A DNA stretch of 64,000 nt from Chitinophagales bacterium (GTDB taxonomy: Bacteria > Bacteroidota > Bacteroidia > Chitinophagales > JADIYW01): NCBI GenBank assembly GCA_023957235.1, contig JAMLHI010000003.1, forward strand, positions 343,371-407,370, read 5' to 3'. Made by a program: the position numbers and the translations under genes. Numbering within the stretch: the first letter of the stretch is position 1; each line of letters starts with the position of its first letter. Positions 39,046 through 48,331 of the stretch are shown piece by piece. The notes under the pieces were generated by a model that saw only the letters and a list, made by a program, of their open reading frames with translations, was not told the DNA's origin and ran no database searches.

Positions 39046-39345
39046 AGTTTAAATATTTATAATAAAAGAACAAGTATAAATAAATTGTTGCAGTATATAT
39101 ATAATGCGTATTTTGTTGTAGATTAATATTATTTATTAGATTATCTTTTACAAAGATAGTCGCATAATAGAAATTTACAAGTGAATATCATTAAAGAATG
39201 AAATTTATTTTTTAACCATCGTTACACAAAATAGGGAATGTAATTTGGGTATAACTCAAAATACAGAATTTGTTGAGCATTTGTATAATTAGTTTAAAAG
39301 AATAATTATTTTTGATTTGCGATTTGCGAAACGGAAATTAATTAA
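39046..39345. other. Intergenic region with possible promoter of the HTH gene
   Basis: This region separates divergent genes. TATTTTTG at 39307-39314 fits a -7 element for the gene at 39346, but the nearest upstream TTTG (39280) is 23 bp away, longer than usual. No gene is seen. Confidence 0.4.
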
Positions 39346-39855
39346 ATGAGAAAACATAATGGAATTCGACCGCACGATATAGTTATTTTATCTAAAATAG
39401 CAGTAGTATCAAATGAAGACTGGTATCTCAAAGACATTGCAAATGAATTGTTTATTAGCAATAGTGAAGTAAGTGAATCAATAAAGCGAAGTGTTTATAG
39501 CGGTTTACTATCCAACTCCAAACGGTTGATGAAAGAATCTTTTTTAGAGTATGTCATCTATGGATTAAAATACACCTTTCCTCAACGACCTATGATGATA
39601 CAACGCGGAATGGCAACATCTTATTCAGCGCATCCAATGGATAAATTAGTAGATAGTAATGAGATAGTCGTATGGCCTTTTGTCGATGGGAAAAGCAGAG
39701 GATTAGGTATTGAGCCTCTTCATCCAAATGTTCCTAAAGCATGTCTTTTAGATAATAGATTATACGAATTTCTTTCTTTAATCGAAGTTTTAAGAACGGG
39801 TAATTTAAGAGAAAATAAGTTAGCCATTGCTGAGTTAAAAAAACGATTGCAATGA
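39346..39855 (+). CDS. HTH-domain protein of an antitoxin-like pair
   Basis: This 169-residue protein has a winged-helix-like N-terminus (PHDIVILSKIA...LKDIANELFISNSEVSESIKRS). A central conserved-looking block YGLKYTFPQRPM and a later VPKACLLDNRLYEFLSLIEVLR follow. I recall this family in many bacteria paired with a downstream nucleotidyltransferase-like gene. Here it overlaps by 4 bp a truncated copy of such a gene. The role is presumably regulatory. Confidence 0.7.
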   Translation: MRKHNGIRPHDIVILSKIAVVSNEDWYLKDIANELFISNSEVSESIKRSVYSGLLSNSKRLMKESFLEYVIYGLKYTFPQRPMMIQRGMATSYSAHPMDKLVDSNEIVVWPFVDGKSRGLGIEPLHPNVPKACLLDNRLYEFLSLIEVLRTGNLRENKLAIAELKKRLQ

Positions 39856-40076
39856 AAAACACTCATATCAATCGCAAGATTATAGAAAAAGTAGCTCTTG
39901 CTTTAGGTGAGTTGAATCAAGAAGTGATATATGTTGGTGGTGCTATCGTTAGTTTTTATATAGATATTTCAGATTTCTAGAAGCAGAACTAAGCCCATTA
40001 CTGATGTTCAGAACCGATATTGTGTTTATTGGTTTGTCTTTCTCTGACTAATTTATTGAAAGATCAATGGGCTAGT
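39852..40076 (+). pseudogene. Truncated nucleotidyltransferase-like partner gene
   Basis: An ORF of 42 codons (39852-39980) begins MKNTHINRKIIEKVALAL and reaches VIYVGGAIVSFYID, which resembles the start of nucleotidyltransferase proteins (VGG...SLY). It then stops. The following bases in another frame read LSPLLMFRTDIVFIG, like the TKDID catalytic region, and then decay. The gene is therefore a relic, leaving the HTH gene without an intact partner. Confidence 0.6.
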
Positions 40077-40115
40077 TTTAGAACAATTTAAGATAGCAGT
40101 TTTACATTTATCATC

Positions 40116-40180
40116 GGGAGGAGGCTTTTTTGTTACAACCTAAAAGTAAGCCTTTAGGGTAAATTACATCCTCCCCTTTT
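40116..40180 (+). terminator. Nested hairpin with T tract
   Basis: GGGAGGA (40116-40122) pairs with TCCTCCC (40169-40175), followed by TTTTT. Inside the loop, CCTAAA pairs with TTTAGG. It may terminate transcripts from the HTH locus. The long nested form also allows a small structured RNA. Confidence 0.55.
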
Positions 40181-40248
40181 TAATGTTTAGGACACTATTG
40201 GTTATATGTGTTGAATAGTGGAATAAATGTGGATATGTGCAAAACTAA

Positions 40249-40272
40249 AAATTGGACTTATCTATCCTATTT
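40249..40272. promoter_or_regulatory. Candidate Rrf2 operator upstream of the nrdJ operon
   Basis: AAATTGGA (40249-40256) and TCCTATTT (40265-40272) form an inverted repeat with one mismatch and an 8-bp spacer. The GGA-N8-TCC core has the same spacing as the perfect palindrome before the second Rrf2 gene at 56373-56396. It lies 47 bp before the regulator's ATG. Confidence 0.5.
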
Positions 40273-40319
40273 CTATCTTTAGAGATATAATTTTTTAATT
40301 TTAGATAGAAGAATATTTT

Positions 40320-40754
40320 ATGTTTTCAAAAGCTTGTGAATACGCCATTAGGGCTATAATATATATTGCCGAGCAAACTAAATCAGGTAATCGTCCCCCA
40401 TTAAAGGATATTGCCTTAGAGATTGATTCTCCTGAAGCATTTACTGCAAAAATTCTTCAACAACTCAGCAAAAATGGTCTAGTTTTTTCAATAAAAGGTG
40501 TATATGGAGGATTTGAAATTCAACCCCAAAAATTAGATACTATTAGATTGGTTGATATTGTCTTGGCAATTGATGGAGATGATGTTTATACCAAATGTGC
40601 ATTAGGACTTAGAAATTGTTCAGAAGAACATCCTTGTCCAGTCCATCCTACTTTCAAACCAATAAAAGCAGATATCAGAAGGATGCTTGAAGAAACAAGT
40701 ATCTGGGATATGTCTGAAAGTTTCAAGAATGGCAAAAGTTTCTTGAAAGTATAG
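40320..40754 (+). CDS. Rrf2 family transcriptional regulator, Fe-S type
   Basis: This 144-residue winged-helix regulator starts MFSKACEYAIRAIIYIA and has EAFTAKILQQLSKNGLV and GVYGGFEI in the wing. Three Cys in CALGLRNCSEEHPCPVH match the Fe-S ligand loop of NsrR/IscR-type members, which sense NO or cluster status. A paralogue lies at 55893-56327. It leads the operon with nrdJ, 46 bp downstream. Confidence 0.9.
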   Translation: MFSKACEYAIRAIIYIAEQTKSGNRPPLKDIALEIDSPEAFTAKILQQLSKNGLVFSIKGVYGGFEIQPQKLDTIRLVDIVLAIDGDDVYTKCALGLRNCSEEHPCPVHPTFKPIKADIRRMLEETSIWDMSESFKNGKSFLKV

Positions 40755-40800
40755 TATTTCATAAGAATAAATTTTTCATACCCAATAAAAAACTATCACT

Positions 40801-42807
40801 ATGCTCCATTTTAAATTAGACGAAGACTTCGTCCAACAGTATGCAGGAATAACTCCTGATTTTGGTTTCAACGGCCTTGGTTTACTCACTTATTATCGTA
40901 CTTATTCTCGTTTAAAGGAAGACGGTACCAATGAACAATGGTTTGAGACAGTCAGGCGAGTAGTAGAAGGTGCTTACACTTTGCAGAAGAAACATATTCA
41001 AAACAATGAATTAGGTTGGAATAATCGCAAAGCTCAAAGCTCTGCTCAGGAAATGTATGATAGGATTTTTAAAATGAAATTTTTACCTCCTGGAAGAATG
41101 TTATGGGCATTAGGAACAGAAATTATTCATGAGAAAAAAGTTGGACAAGCTTTGTTTAATTGTGCATTTGTTTCTACTGAAAATATTGGTGTGAGTTTGG
41201 ATGAAGCTATTAAACCATTTGCTTTTATGATGGATATGAGTATGGTAGGAGTGGGAGTTGGTTTTGACGTTGAAGGAGCAAAAAAAATAGAAGTCAATAC
41301 GCCCGATAGTCATTATGTGGAGCATTATACTATTCCAGATTCTAGAGAAGGATGGGTGAAGAGTTTAGAGAAATTATTATTTAGTTATTTTGCAAAAAAT
41401 TTCGGATTTAGTAATGTCAGCAGAGTAGCATTTAATTATGATGAAATTCGACCAGCAGGATTACCAATTAAAGGTTTTGGTGGAACATCTTCTGGTCCAG
41501 CTCCTTTGGTCAAGATGCATGAGCAGATTGTTGAAATTTTAGACAATTTGAATGGAAAATTTATTTCCATTACGGCCATTGCAGATATCATGAATATGAT
41601 AGGTCAATGTGTAGTAGCTGGAAATGTGAGAAGAACTGCTCAGATAGCTTTGGGGCGGATTGATAATAAAGAATATCGCAAGTTGAAAGATTATCGATGG
41701 AATAGTGAGTTGGGAGGCTATGAAGGCTCTATGGCTCATAGAGCAGCTTGGGGTTGGGCATCCAATAATAGTGTGGTAGTGGATACTCAGTCGAATTTTG
41801 AAGAAGTAGCCAAGCAAACGGCTATCAATGGAGAGCCAGGCTATGTGTTTATGGAAAATATTAGAAATTTTTCTAGGATGAGCGAACCTGCTGATTATAA
41901 AGATATTAAAGTCAAAGGAACAAATCCTTGTGGTGAGCAATCTTTGGAATCCTACGAACTTTGTTGTTTAGTAGAAACTTTTCCTTCTCGTGCAGAGTCT
42001 AAAGAGGATTATCTAAGAACACTCAAATTTGCCTATCTTTTAGGAAAGACTGCTACTTTAGTCAATACGACTTGGCATGAAACCAATCGCGTTCAGAAAC
42101 GAAATCGCCGTATTGGAACTTCTGTATCTGGAGTGACTAATTTTATAGAAAAATACAACCTTGAAATTTTAAGAGATTGGTTAGAAGATGGTTATCATGA
42201 AATCAAGCGCTGGGATGATATTTATTCATCATGGTTGTGTGTGCCAAAGAGTATTAAAACAACAAGTGTCAAACCTAGTGGGACGGTGAGTTTGTTGGCA
42301 GGAGTTAACCCGGGTTGCCATTTCCCTGAATTTGATTATTATATCCGTAGAGTAAGAGTTTCAAAAATATCTACACTTCTTCCAGCTTTGAAGGAAGCAG
42401 GACTTAAAATTGAAGATGACGTTGTTGACCCATCTTCTGCAGTAGTAGAGTTTCCTGTTCATAATGTGGGCAAAAGCTTGAAAGATGTCACAATATGGGA
42501 ACAAGTAGCATTAGCTGTTTTCTTACAAAAATATTGGTCAGACAATCAGGTGTCATGTACGGTTACATTCAGACCAGAAGAAAGTAATCAAATCAAAACA
42601 GTGTTAGATTATTTTAAATATGACTTGAAGGCTATTAGCTTTTTACCTAAATTAGAATTAGGTGCTTATGCTCAGATGCCTTATGAAGCTATTACAAAAG
42701 AAGTTTATCAACAATCAATTAAAAATATTAAAAACATCAATTTTTCTAATTTGTCAGAAGACGTAGAAGCAGAGAAATTCTGTACGACTGATAAATGTAT
42801 TATCTAA
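40801..42807 (+). CDS. nrdJ: Adenosylcobalamin-dependent ribonucleotide reductase (class II, RTPR-like)
   Basis: This 668-residue enzyme reduces ribonucleotides to deoxyribonucleotides using a B12-generated thiyl radical. It shows LPPGRMLWALGT, the redox Cys in FNCAFVST, NPCGEQ (radical Cys) with ELCCLVET (second redox Cys), and a C-terminal CTTDKC pair for re-reduction. The arrangement matches the monomeric Lactobacillus-type triphosphate reductase. It needs no oxygen and has no tyrosyl radical. It is preceded by an Rrf2 regulator and followed 12 bp later by a ThDP enzyme. I see no cobalamin riboswitch upstream. Confidence 0.92.
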   Translation: MLHFKLDEDFVQQYAGITPDFGFNGLGLLTYYRTYSRLKEDGTNEQWFETVRRVVEGAYTLQKKHIQNNELGWNNRKAQSSAQEMYDRIFKMKFLPPGRMLWALGTEIIHEKKVGQALFNCAFVSTENIGVSLDEAIKPFAFMMDMSMVGVGVGFDVEGAKKIEVNTPDSHYVEHYTIPDSREGWVKSLEKLLFSYFAKNFGFSNVSRVAFNYDEIRPAGLPIKGFGGTSSGPAPLVKMHEQIVEILDNLNGKFISITAIADIMNMIGQCVVAGNVRRTAQIALGRIDNKEYRKLKDYRWNSELGGYEGSMAHRAAWGWASNNSVVVDTQSNFEEVAKQTAINGEPGYVFMENIRNFSRMSEPADYKDIKVKGTNPCGEQSLESYELCCLVETFPSRAESKEDYLRTLKFAYLLGKTATLVNTTWHETNRVQKRNRRIGTSVSGVTNFIEKYNLEILRDWLEDGYHEIKRWDDIYSSWLCVPKSIKTTSVKPSGTVSLLAGVNPGCHFPEFDYYIRRVRVSKISTLLPALKEAGLKIEDDVVDPSSAVVEFPVHNVGKSLKDVTIWEQVALAVFLQKYWSDNQVSCTVTFRPEESNQIKTVLDYFKYDLKAISFLPKLELGAYAQMPYEAITKEVYQQSIKNIKNINFSNLSEDVEAEKFCTTDKCII

Positions 42808-42819
42808 ATTATTTCAATT

Positions 42820-44544
42820 ATGAATGGAGGTCAAATTATTGCAAAAGTCTTACAAGACCACGGAGTAAAATTTCTTTTTACCTTATGTGGAGGTCATATT
42901 TCTCCTATTTTTGTGAGTGCAAAAGAATTAGGTATTCGTGTAATAGATACTAGACATGAGGCTAACGCAGTATTTGCAGCTGATGCCGTATCTCGCCTGA
43001 CCAGTGTGCCTGGAGTGGCTACAGTTACTGCTGGTCCTGGAATTACTAATACGATTACAGCTATTAAAAATGCGTATTTAGCTCAATCTCCATTGGTGTT
43101 ACTGGGTGGTGCTGCAGCGACAATATTGAAAGGGAGAGGCTCTTTACAAGATATTAATCAGATGAGCCTTATGCGACCTAACGTAAAGTGGGCAGTGACA
43201 ATCTCAAAAGTTAAAGATATCATTCCTACCTTGGAAAAAGCTTTTGCAATTGCTCAGGAAGGAGTGCCAGGTCCTGTATTTGTAGAATGTCCTATTGATA
43301 TTTTATATGGTGAAGAATTGGTGCGTGAATGGTATGGTATCAAAAGTAAAGATGTACCTCCTAAAAATATTCAAGAGTATGCTATTCAATGGTATGTCAA
43401 CTGGCACGCCAATCGACTATTTGAGGGTAAAAATTCTGCGGAATTTGGAAGAGTTCGGTCTTTTACTTATCCCAATCATTCGTCTTCAGAGGTAGATGAA
43501 GTAGTAGCAAAATTGAAAAAGGCCAAAAAGCCGGTAATGGTAGTCGGGAGTGGAGCAGCTATGCAGCCCAATAAGATAAATGAGTTGGCTCAAGCAGTTA
43601 AAAAGCTTGGAATTCCAGTTTATCTAAGTGGTATGGGAAGAGGACTTTTGGGAAAAGATAATGAGCTTCAAATGCGCCACAAGAGGAAAGAAGCTATCAA
43701 AGAGTCTGATTTAGTTGTTTTAGCTGGTGTTCCTAATGATTTTAGATTGGATTATGGAAATCATATTGGCCATCGTCCATTTATTTCCATCAATAGGAGT
43801 AAAGAAGATTTATTTAAAAACAAGAAGCCAACCATTGCTATACATGCCGACCCACAGGATTTTTTAGTGGATTTATCACAAAAGTTTCAAGGAAATTATC
43901 CCGATTGGCTGAGTGCTTTGAAAAGTCGCGATCTACAGCGTGAATCTAATATCGATCAACAAGCAGAGGACAATTCCAATGGAATGAATCCTATAGCTTT
44001 ATTTAGAAAATTGGATCCAAAGTTGAGTGACAATACAATTTTAGTGGCGGATGGTGGTGATTTTGTAGCAACATCTGCATATACTTTAAAAGCACGTTCT
44101 CCATTGTCTTGGTTAGATCCAGGAGTTTTTGGCACATTAGGAGTTGGAGCTGGTTTTGCATTAGGAGCCAAATTAGTCTATCCTGAGAAAGATGTGTGGA
44201 TCATTTATGGAGATGGAAGTGCTGGATATAGTTTGATGGAATATGACACTTTTGTAAGACATAATTTACCAGTGATATCTTTGATAGGTAATGATGCTTG
44301 TTGGTCACAAATTGCAAGAGATCAAATTGAAATATTAGGAAGTGATTGTGCATTAGGGCTTGCTCATTCTAATTATGAAATGATAGCTCAGGCATTCGGA
44401 GCTGAAGGGGCTAGAGTGGAAAATTTGACTGAGTTTGAAAAAGTTGCTGAGGAAGCACTAGAGAAAAGTAGGAAAGGTATTCCTTATGTTATCAATGCTA
44501 TCATTGGTAAAACAGAATTTAGAAAAGGTTCTATTTCAATGTAA
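42820..44544 (+). CDS. ThDP-dependent enzyme, ILVBL/HACL2-like
   Basis: This 574-residue protein has the acetolactate-synthase layout. The catalytic Glu is in [14 protein letters not shown], and [10 protein letters not shown] and [14 protein letters not shown] follow. The C-terminal ThDP motif is [16 protein letters not shown]...LIGNDACW. The N-terminal [13 protein letters not shown] is much closer to human ILVBL (HACL2, a 2-hydroxyacyl-CoA lyase) than to biosynthetic IlvB. A lyase that shortens 2-hydroxyacyl-CoA by one carbon is thus likely. An acyl-CoA synthetase gene in the same operon supports this. Confidence 0.8.
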   Translation: MNGGQIIAKVLQDHGVKFLFTLCGGHISPIFVSAKELGIRVIDTRHEANAVFAADAVSRLTSVPGVATVTAGPGITNTITAIKNAYLAQSPLVLLGGAAATILKGRGSLQDINQMSLMRPNVKWAVTISKVKDIIPTLEKAFAIAQEGVPGPVFVECPIDILYGEELVREWYGIKSKDVPPKNIQEYAIQWYVNWHANRLFEGKNSAEFGRVRSFTYPNHSSSEVDEVVAKLKKAKKPVMVVGSGAAMQPNKINELAQAVKKLGIPVYLSGMGRGLLGKDNELQMRHKRKEAIKESDLVVLAGVPNDFRLDYGNHIGHRPFISINRSKEDLFKNKKPTIAIHADPQDFLVDLSQKFQGNYPDWLSALKSRDLQRESNIDQQAEDNSNGMNPIALFRKLDPKLSDNTILVADGGDFVATSAYTLKARSPLSWLDPGVFGTLGVGAGFALGAKLVYPEKDVWIIYGDGSAGYSLMEYDTFVRHNLPVISLIGNDACWSQIARDQIEILGSDCALGLAHSNYEMIAQAFGAEGARVENLTEFEKVAEEALEKSRKGIPYVINAIIGKTEFRKGSISM

Positions 44545-44547
44545 TTG

Positions 44548-45105
44548 ATGATGAGTAGTCGAATAGGATTGTTGAAAAAAGCATCTACAACATTGTTGGT
44601 GATAGATGTTCAGGATAGATTGATGCCTGTAATTGATGGAAAAGATTTGATTTTTTCTAATGTCAATAAACTGATTGAAGGAGCTGGGATTTTAGGTTTA
44701 TCTACCTTGATAACAGAACAGTATCCAAAGGGATTAGGAAGGACTTGTCAGGAAATTTCTTTGCCAAATAATCCTACTGTGATTGAAAAAATTTGTTTCA
44801 GTTCTATGCTTTCAGATGAAGTCAAAGCGTATTTGAATAATAACAATACTTCCTCATTGATTATCTGTGGAGTAGAAGCTCATATTTGTGTGCTGAAAAC
44901 TGCCTTAGATGCTTTGGAGGCTGGCTATGATGTTCATGTTGTGGCAGATGCAGTTTCTTCGAGAACAAATGAAAATAAGCAAATTGCGATAGAAAGGATG
45001 AAACAAGTAGGAGCCTTTATCGTAAGTACTGAAATGGTGTTATTTCAATTGATGAATGAAGCTGGAACTGAAGAATTTAAAGCTATCAGCAAATTGATAA
45101 AATAA
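44548..45105 (+). CDS. Isochorismatase-like cysteine hydrolase
   Basis: This hydrolase has about 185 residues; ATG 44548 or 44551 is the start. The catalytic triad of the family is visible: Asp in LLVIDVQDRL, Lys in VIEKICFSSM and Cys in GVEAHICVLKTAL. YcaC- and ISOC1-like proteins of this type hydrolyse amides or unknown substrates. It lies between the HACL2-like and acyl-CoA synthetase genes with short gaps. Confidence 0.88.
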   Translation: MMSSRIGLLKKASTTLLVIDVQDRLMPVIDGKDLIFSNVNKLIEGAGILGLSTLITEQYPKGLGRTCQEISLPNNPTVIEKICFSSMLSDEVKAYLNNNNTSSLIICGVEAHICVLKTALDALEAGYDVHVVADAVSSRTNENKQIAIERMKQVGAFIVSTEMVLFQLMNEAGTEEFKAISKLIK

Positions 45106-45125
45106 TTTTTTAAAAATATCAAGGT

Positions 45126-46892
45126 ATGGAGGTTAAACGCATTTTTGATTTACTTACAACTCAATTAGAGATTTGTCCCAATAATCATTTTCTTTCATCA
45201 AAAGTAGATGGCTATTGGAAGTCTTATACTTTTTCTCAGACCCAGACAATAGCCAACCAAGTGAGCCAAATGCTCCTCAATCTTGGTTTGAAAAAAGATG
45301 ATAAAGTGGCTATTATTTCTCATAATCGTCCTGAATGGAATTTTGTTGATTTAGGTGCCCAACAAATCGGTGTTACTGTTATTCCAATGTATCCAACCAT
45401 TTCAGAGAATGACTATGAATATATTGTAAATGATGCTTCTATCGCTTATGCATTTGTGGGTGATGAAGTAATCTTAAATAAAGTCACACCATTATTGACC
45501 AAATGTGCTTCTTTGAAAGGTATTTATTCTTTCTATCATTCAACAACAGCATCTTATTTTTGGGATGCTCTTCCTGAGAATGTGGATATAGATGCTATCA
45601 ATAGTAGAAAAGCTACCATTCAGGAAGAGGATTTGGCAACAATAATATACACTTCAGGGACAACAGGAAATCCCAAAGGTGTAATGTTGACACATCGCAA
45701 TATCGTATCCAATGTCATGAGTGTCAAAGAAGTAGCACCATTTAGTCAGGGTGAAAAATCTTTGAGTTTTTTACCATTGTGCCATAGTTTTGAAAGAATG
45801 GGATTTTATGCTTATCTGTGTTTTGGAATTCATATCCATTATGCAGAAAGTCTAGAAACTATTGCTGACAACTTACAAGAAGTTAAGCCATATTGTTTTA
45901 CTACAGTTCCGCGATTATTAGAGAAAGTATATGAAAAAATTCTAGCTAAAGGAGCAGCTCTCACAGGAGTTAAAAAGCTATTGTTTGACTGGTCGATGGA
46001 ATTGGGAAGTCAATATAAGTTAGGAGAAAATCAAGGGTTGTGGTATAATCTGCAATTATCTATAGCTCGAAAATTGGTGTTTAGCAAATGGCATGATGCA
46101 CTGGGTGGCAATGTTCATTTTATAGTGACGGGTGCCGCTGCTATGCAACCGAGATTGATTACTTTATTTTCAGCTGCTGGAGTAAATATTTTGGAAGGTT
46201 ATGGATTGACAGAGACCTCTCCAGTACTTAGTGTCAATCAAGTAGATGAGAAGAAAAGATGTACAGGTACTGTCGGTCTGCCTATTCCAGGCGTAGAAAT
46301 TCAATTGGCTGATGACAATGAAATTATTGCTCGTGGTCCTAATATTATGAAAGGATATTATGGACGACCTGATCTTACTGCCGAGGTGATTGATGAAAAT
46401 GGATGGTTTCATACAGGAGATATTGGTACCTGGGTGGAAAAGAATGGCTATCAATTTTTAAAAATTACTGATAGAAAGAAAGAATTGTTTAAAACAGCTG
46501 GAGGCAAATATGTCGCTCCTCAAGTGATTGAGAACTTGATGAAAGAAAGTGTCTTTATCGAACAAATGATGGTTGTAGGTGGTGATGATAAAAAATTTGT
46601 TTCAGCATTGATTGTCCCTTCTTTTTTACAACTAGAAGCATGGGCTAAGCAAGAAGGAATACAATTTTCTAGTAATAAGGACTTAGTGAAGCAACCTGAA
46701 GTTATCCGTATAATTCAAGGCGAAGTAGATAAATATAATCCTCAGTTTGGAAATTGGGAGCAAGTGAAAAAATTCACTCTTCTTGCTGAAGATTGGACGA
46801 CAGAGTCAGGAGAGTTGACTCCAACGATGAAATTGAAGCGTAAAGTGATTGAGCAAAAATATAAAAAAGAAATCTCTGAGTTATATTCTTAA
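45126..46892 (+). CDS. Long-chain acyl-CoA synthetase (AMP-forming)
   Basis: This 588-residue ANL enzyme has the AMP-binding motif IIYTSGTTGNPKGVMLTH, GYGLTETSPVLS near residue 360, and WFHTGDIGTW with ITDRKKELFKTAGGKYVAP in the hinge region. It activates a fatty acid to acyl-CoA via acyl-AMP. It is the last gene of the operon that starts with the Rrf2 regulator and nrdJ; a strong terminator follows. Confidence 0.92.
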   Translation: MEVKRIFDLLTTQLEICPNNHFLSSKVDGYWKSYTFSQTQTIANQVSQMLLNLGLKKDDKVAIISHNRPEWNFVDLGAQQIGVTVIPMYPTISENDYEYIVNDASIAYAFVGDEVILNKVTPLLTKCASLKGIYSFYHSTTASYFWDALPENVDIDAINSRKATIQEEDLATIIYTSGTTGNPKGVMLTHRNIVSNVMSVKEVAPFSQGEKSLSFLPLCHSFERMGFYAYLCFGIHIHYAESLETIADNLQEVKPYCFTTVPRLLEKVYEKILAKGAALTGVKKLLFDWSMELGSQYKLGENQGLWYNLQLSIARKLVFSKWHDALGGNVHFIVTGAAAMQPRLITLFSAAGVNILEGYGLTETSPVLSVNQVDEKKRCTGTVGLPIPGVEIQLADDNEIIARGPNIMKGYYGRPDLTAEVIDENGWFHTGDIGTWVEKNGYQFLKITDRKKELFKTAGGKYVAPQVIENLMKESVFIEQMMVVGGDDKKFVSALIVPSFLQLEAWAKQEGIQFSSNKDLVKQPEVIRIIQGEVDKYNPQFGNWEQVKKFTLLAEDWTTESGELTPTMKLKRKVIEQKYKKEISELYS

Positions 46893-46913
46893 AGCATAGA
46901 TATATGAATGAGA

Positions 46914-46944
46914 AAGGACTATTTGAAAGGATAGTCCTTTTTTT
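46914..46944 (+). terminator. Rho-independent terminator of the nrdJ operon
   Basis: AAGGACTAT (46914-46922) pairs perfectly with ATAGTCCTT (46931-46939) around an 8-base loop, followed by a T tract. Confidence 0.92.
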
Positions 46945-47051
46945 ATTCTACATGCCAACTAATGCTATAGGTTTTTATTTGCCCTAATGGTGTGATGTAA
47001 AATAAGGAGTGAAGGAGGCTGAACCAACCATTTCTCAGTACATTGCCCAAA

Positions 47052-47082
47052 ATGAAAATAGGAGACGCTATGGCCTCCTATT
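47052..47082 (-). terminator. Terminator of the minus-strand respiratory/NO cluster
   Basis: On the minus strand AATAGGAG pairs with CTCCTATT (plus coordinates 47057-47064 and 47075-47082) around a 10-base loop, followed by a moderately T-rich stretch. It lies 25 bp beyond the stop at 47107. Confidence 0.7.
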
Positions 47083-47106
47083 ATAGATTATATATCAAGT
47101 CTAATT

Positions 47107-48327
47107 TTATTCAGCTTTTTTTGCTATAAGTTGAGAGATACCCAATGTTAAGGCACTTAGGAATAGTATAGATGCAACAATAAATAATGATTCATTTCCT
47201 AAAGGAATTAATGTATAAGTAAATGCAGCCATTCCTTGAATACCTAATACTGCTTCATTTAATACAACTCCAATAAGAAAACTAAATGCTGCAAATTTTG
47301 CTAATGGTGTAGCTTTTAATAATTGATTATGAAAGGCATATCCAATGATAAACAAGCTATATACTCCTAATAATATCAAATGGATATAAGCTATAACAAT
47401 AGACCTTAACCCAAATACCAAATGACTTAAAGATGGAATAATAGATATTGTCTGCAAAATAAATTTTATTGTCATTGCAAATGTGGCTCCATAGAAGAAA
47501 ATATTTGCCCATCCATTTTTATTGTGTCTAAATTGTATGATAATAGGAAAACTTTTATAGAGGATAGCCAACCAAGCATACATCTGGATAAAGGTCATTA
47601 TAACTGTAATGACATACAACCAAGTTGGCAATTTTGCCCATAAAATAGATAGGAGATAGGTCGGTATGACGGTGATAACAAAAAGGTTAAAATATTTTTT
47701 TAAATCAGGGAAGTCATTGGGTAGCCATGCAACAATCAATGCCATACTTGCAAAGAAGAACCATCCATTATATTGAAAATGTAGATAATAGTATATTGAG
47801 CCCAAATAGTAATTATGCGTAATGGTTTTTGAGGCCATCATATATGCTAAATACAAAGGACCCAAAGCCGCTATTATATTGATGAGCAATCCAGCTATAG
47901 CCCATGGTTTGAATTTTGTATTTTGAGGCAATACTTGGCTATCTTTTATGAATATATAAGCATAATAGATAGCTACAACTATAGATAAAGTTGAGAAAGT
48001 TATCGAAACTGCTTTATATCCTTGAATGGTAAATGAAATTAACATCCCAAAAGCGACAAAAAGATTAAAGAGAATAGCAAAAGTGTGTCTCTTTCTTTGT
48101 TTTTGAGTAATATATGGAGTAATAAGCATTGTTAAACCAGAATATAAAACATGGGTGATCCATCCTGCAAATGCAAAATGTGAGTGTGCATGCAATAAAT
48201 TTTTTTGCTGAAAAAGAGGGAAGTCAAATGCAATTTTGTATCTCATCAACGCGCCAAATAAGGCCACAATACTGAGGTTAAATATTCCCCATAAAATCCA
48301 CTTTCTAAATGATTGTATTTGTTCCAT
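47107..48327 (-). CDS. Polytopic membrane protein with heme-copper-oxidase-like His motifs
   Basis: This 406-residue protein has about 12 transmembrane helices. LLHAHSHFAFAGWITH near residue 45 and a later AYIHLILLGVYSLF recall the helix-II and helix-X His patterns of heme-copper oxidase subunit I, and LHFQYNGWFFF another helix. I do not see a full CuB site. It lies 4 bp downstream of the Crp/Fnr gene and at the end of the NO/respiration gene run. A heme-binding role, possibly in NO or nitrite response, is inferred. Confidence 0.55.
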   Translation of the reverse strand: MEQIQSFRKWILWGIFNLSIVALFGALMRYKIAFDFPLFQQKNLLHAHSHFAFAGWITHVLYSGLTMLITPYITQKQRKRHTFAILFNLFVAFGMLISFTIQGYKAVSITFSTLSIVVAIYYAYIFIKDSQVLPQNTKFKPWAIAGLLINIIAALGPLYLAYMMASKTITHNYYLGSIYYYLHFQYNGWFFFASMALIVAWLPNDFPDLKKYFNLFVITVIPTYLLSILWAKLPTWLYVITVIMTFIQMYAWLAILYKSFPIIIQFRHNKNGWANIFFYGATFAMTIKFILQTISIIPSLSHLVFGLRSIVIAYIHLILLGVYSLFIIGYAFHNQLLKATPLAKFAAFSFLIGVVLNEAVLGIQGMAAFTYTLIPLGNESLFIVASILFLSALTLGISQLIAKKAE

Positions 48328-48331
48328 AAAA

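Noticed and set aside
40200-40800. Cobalamin riboswitch for the B12-dependent reductase
   Set aside because: No B12-box-like sequence is seen on either side of the Rrf2 gene.
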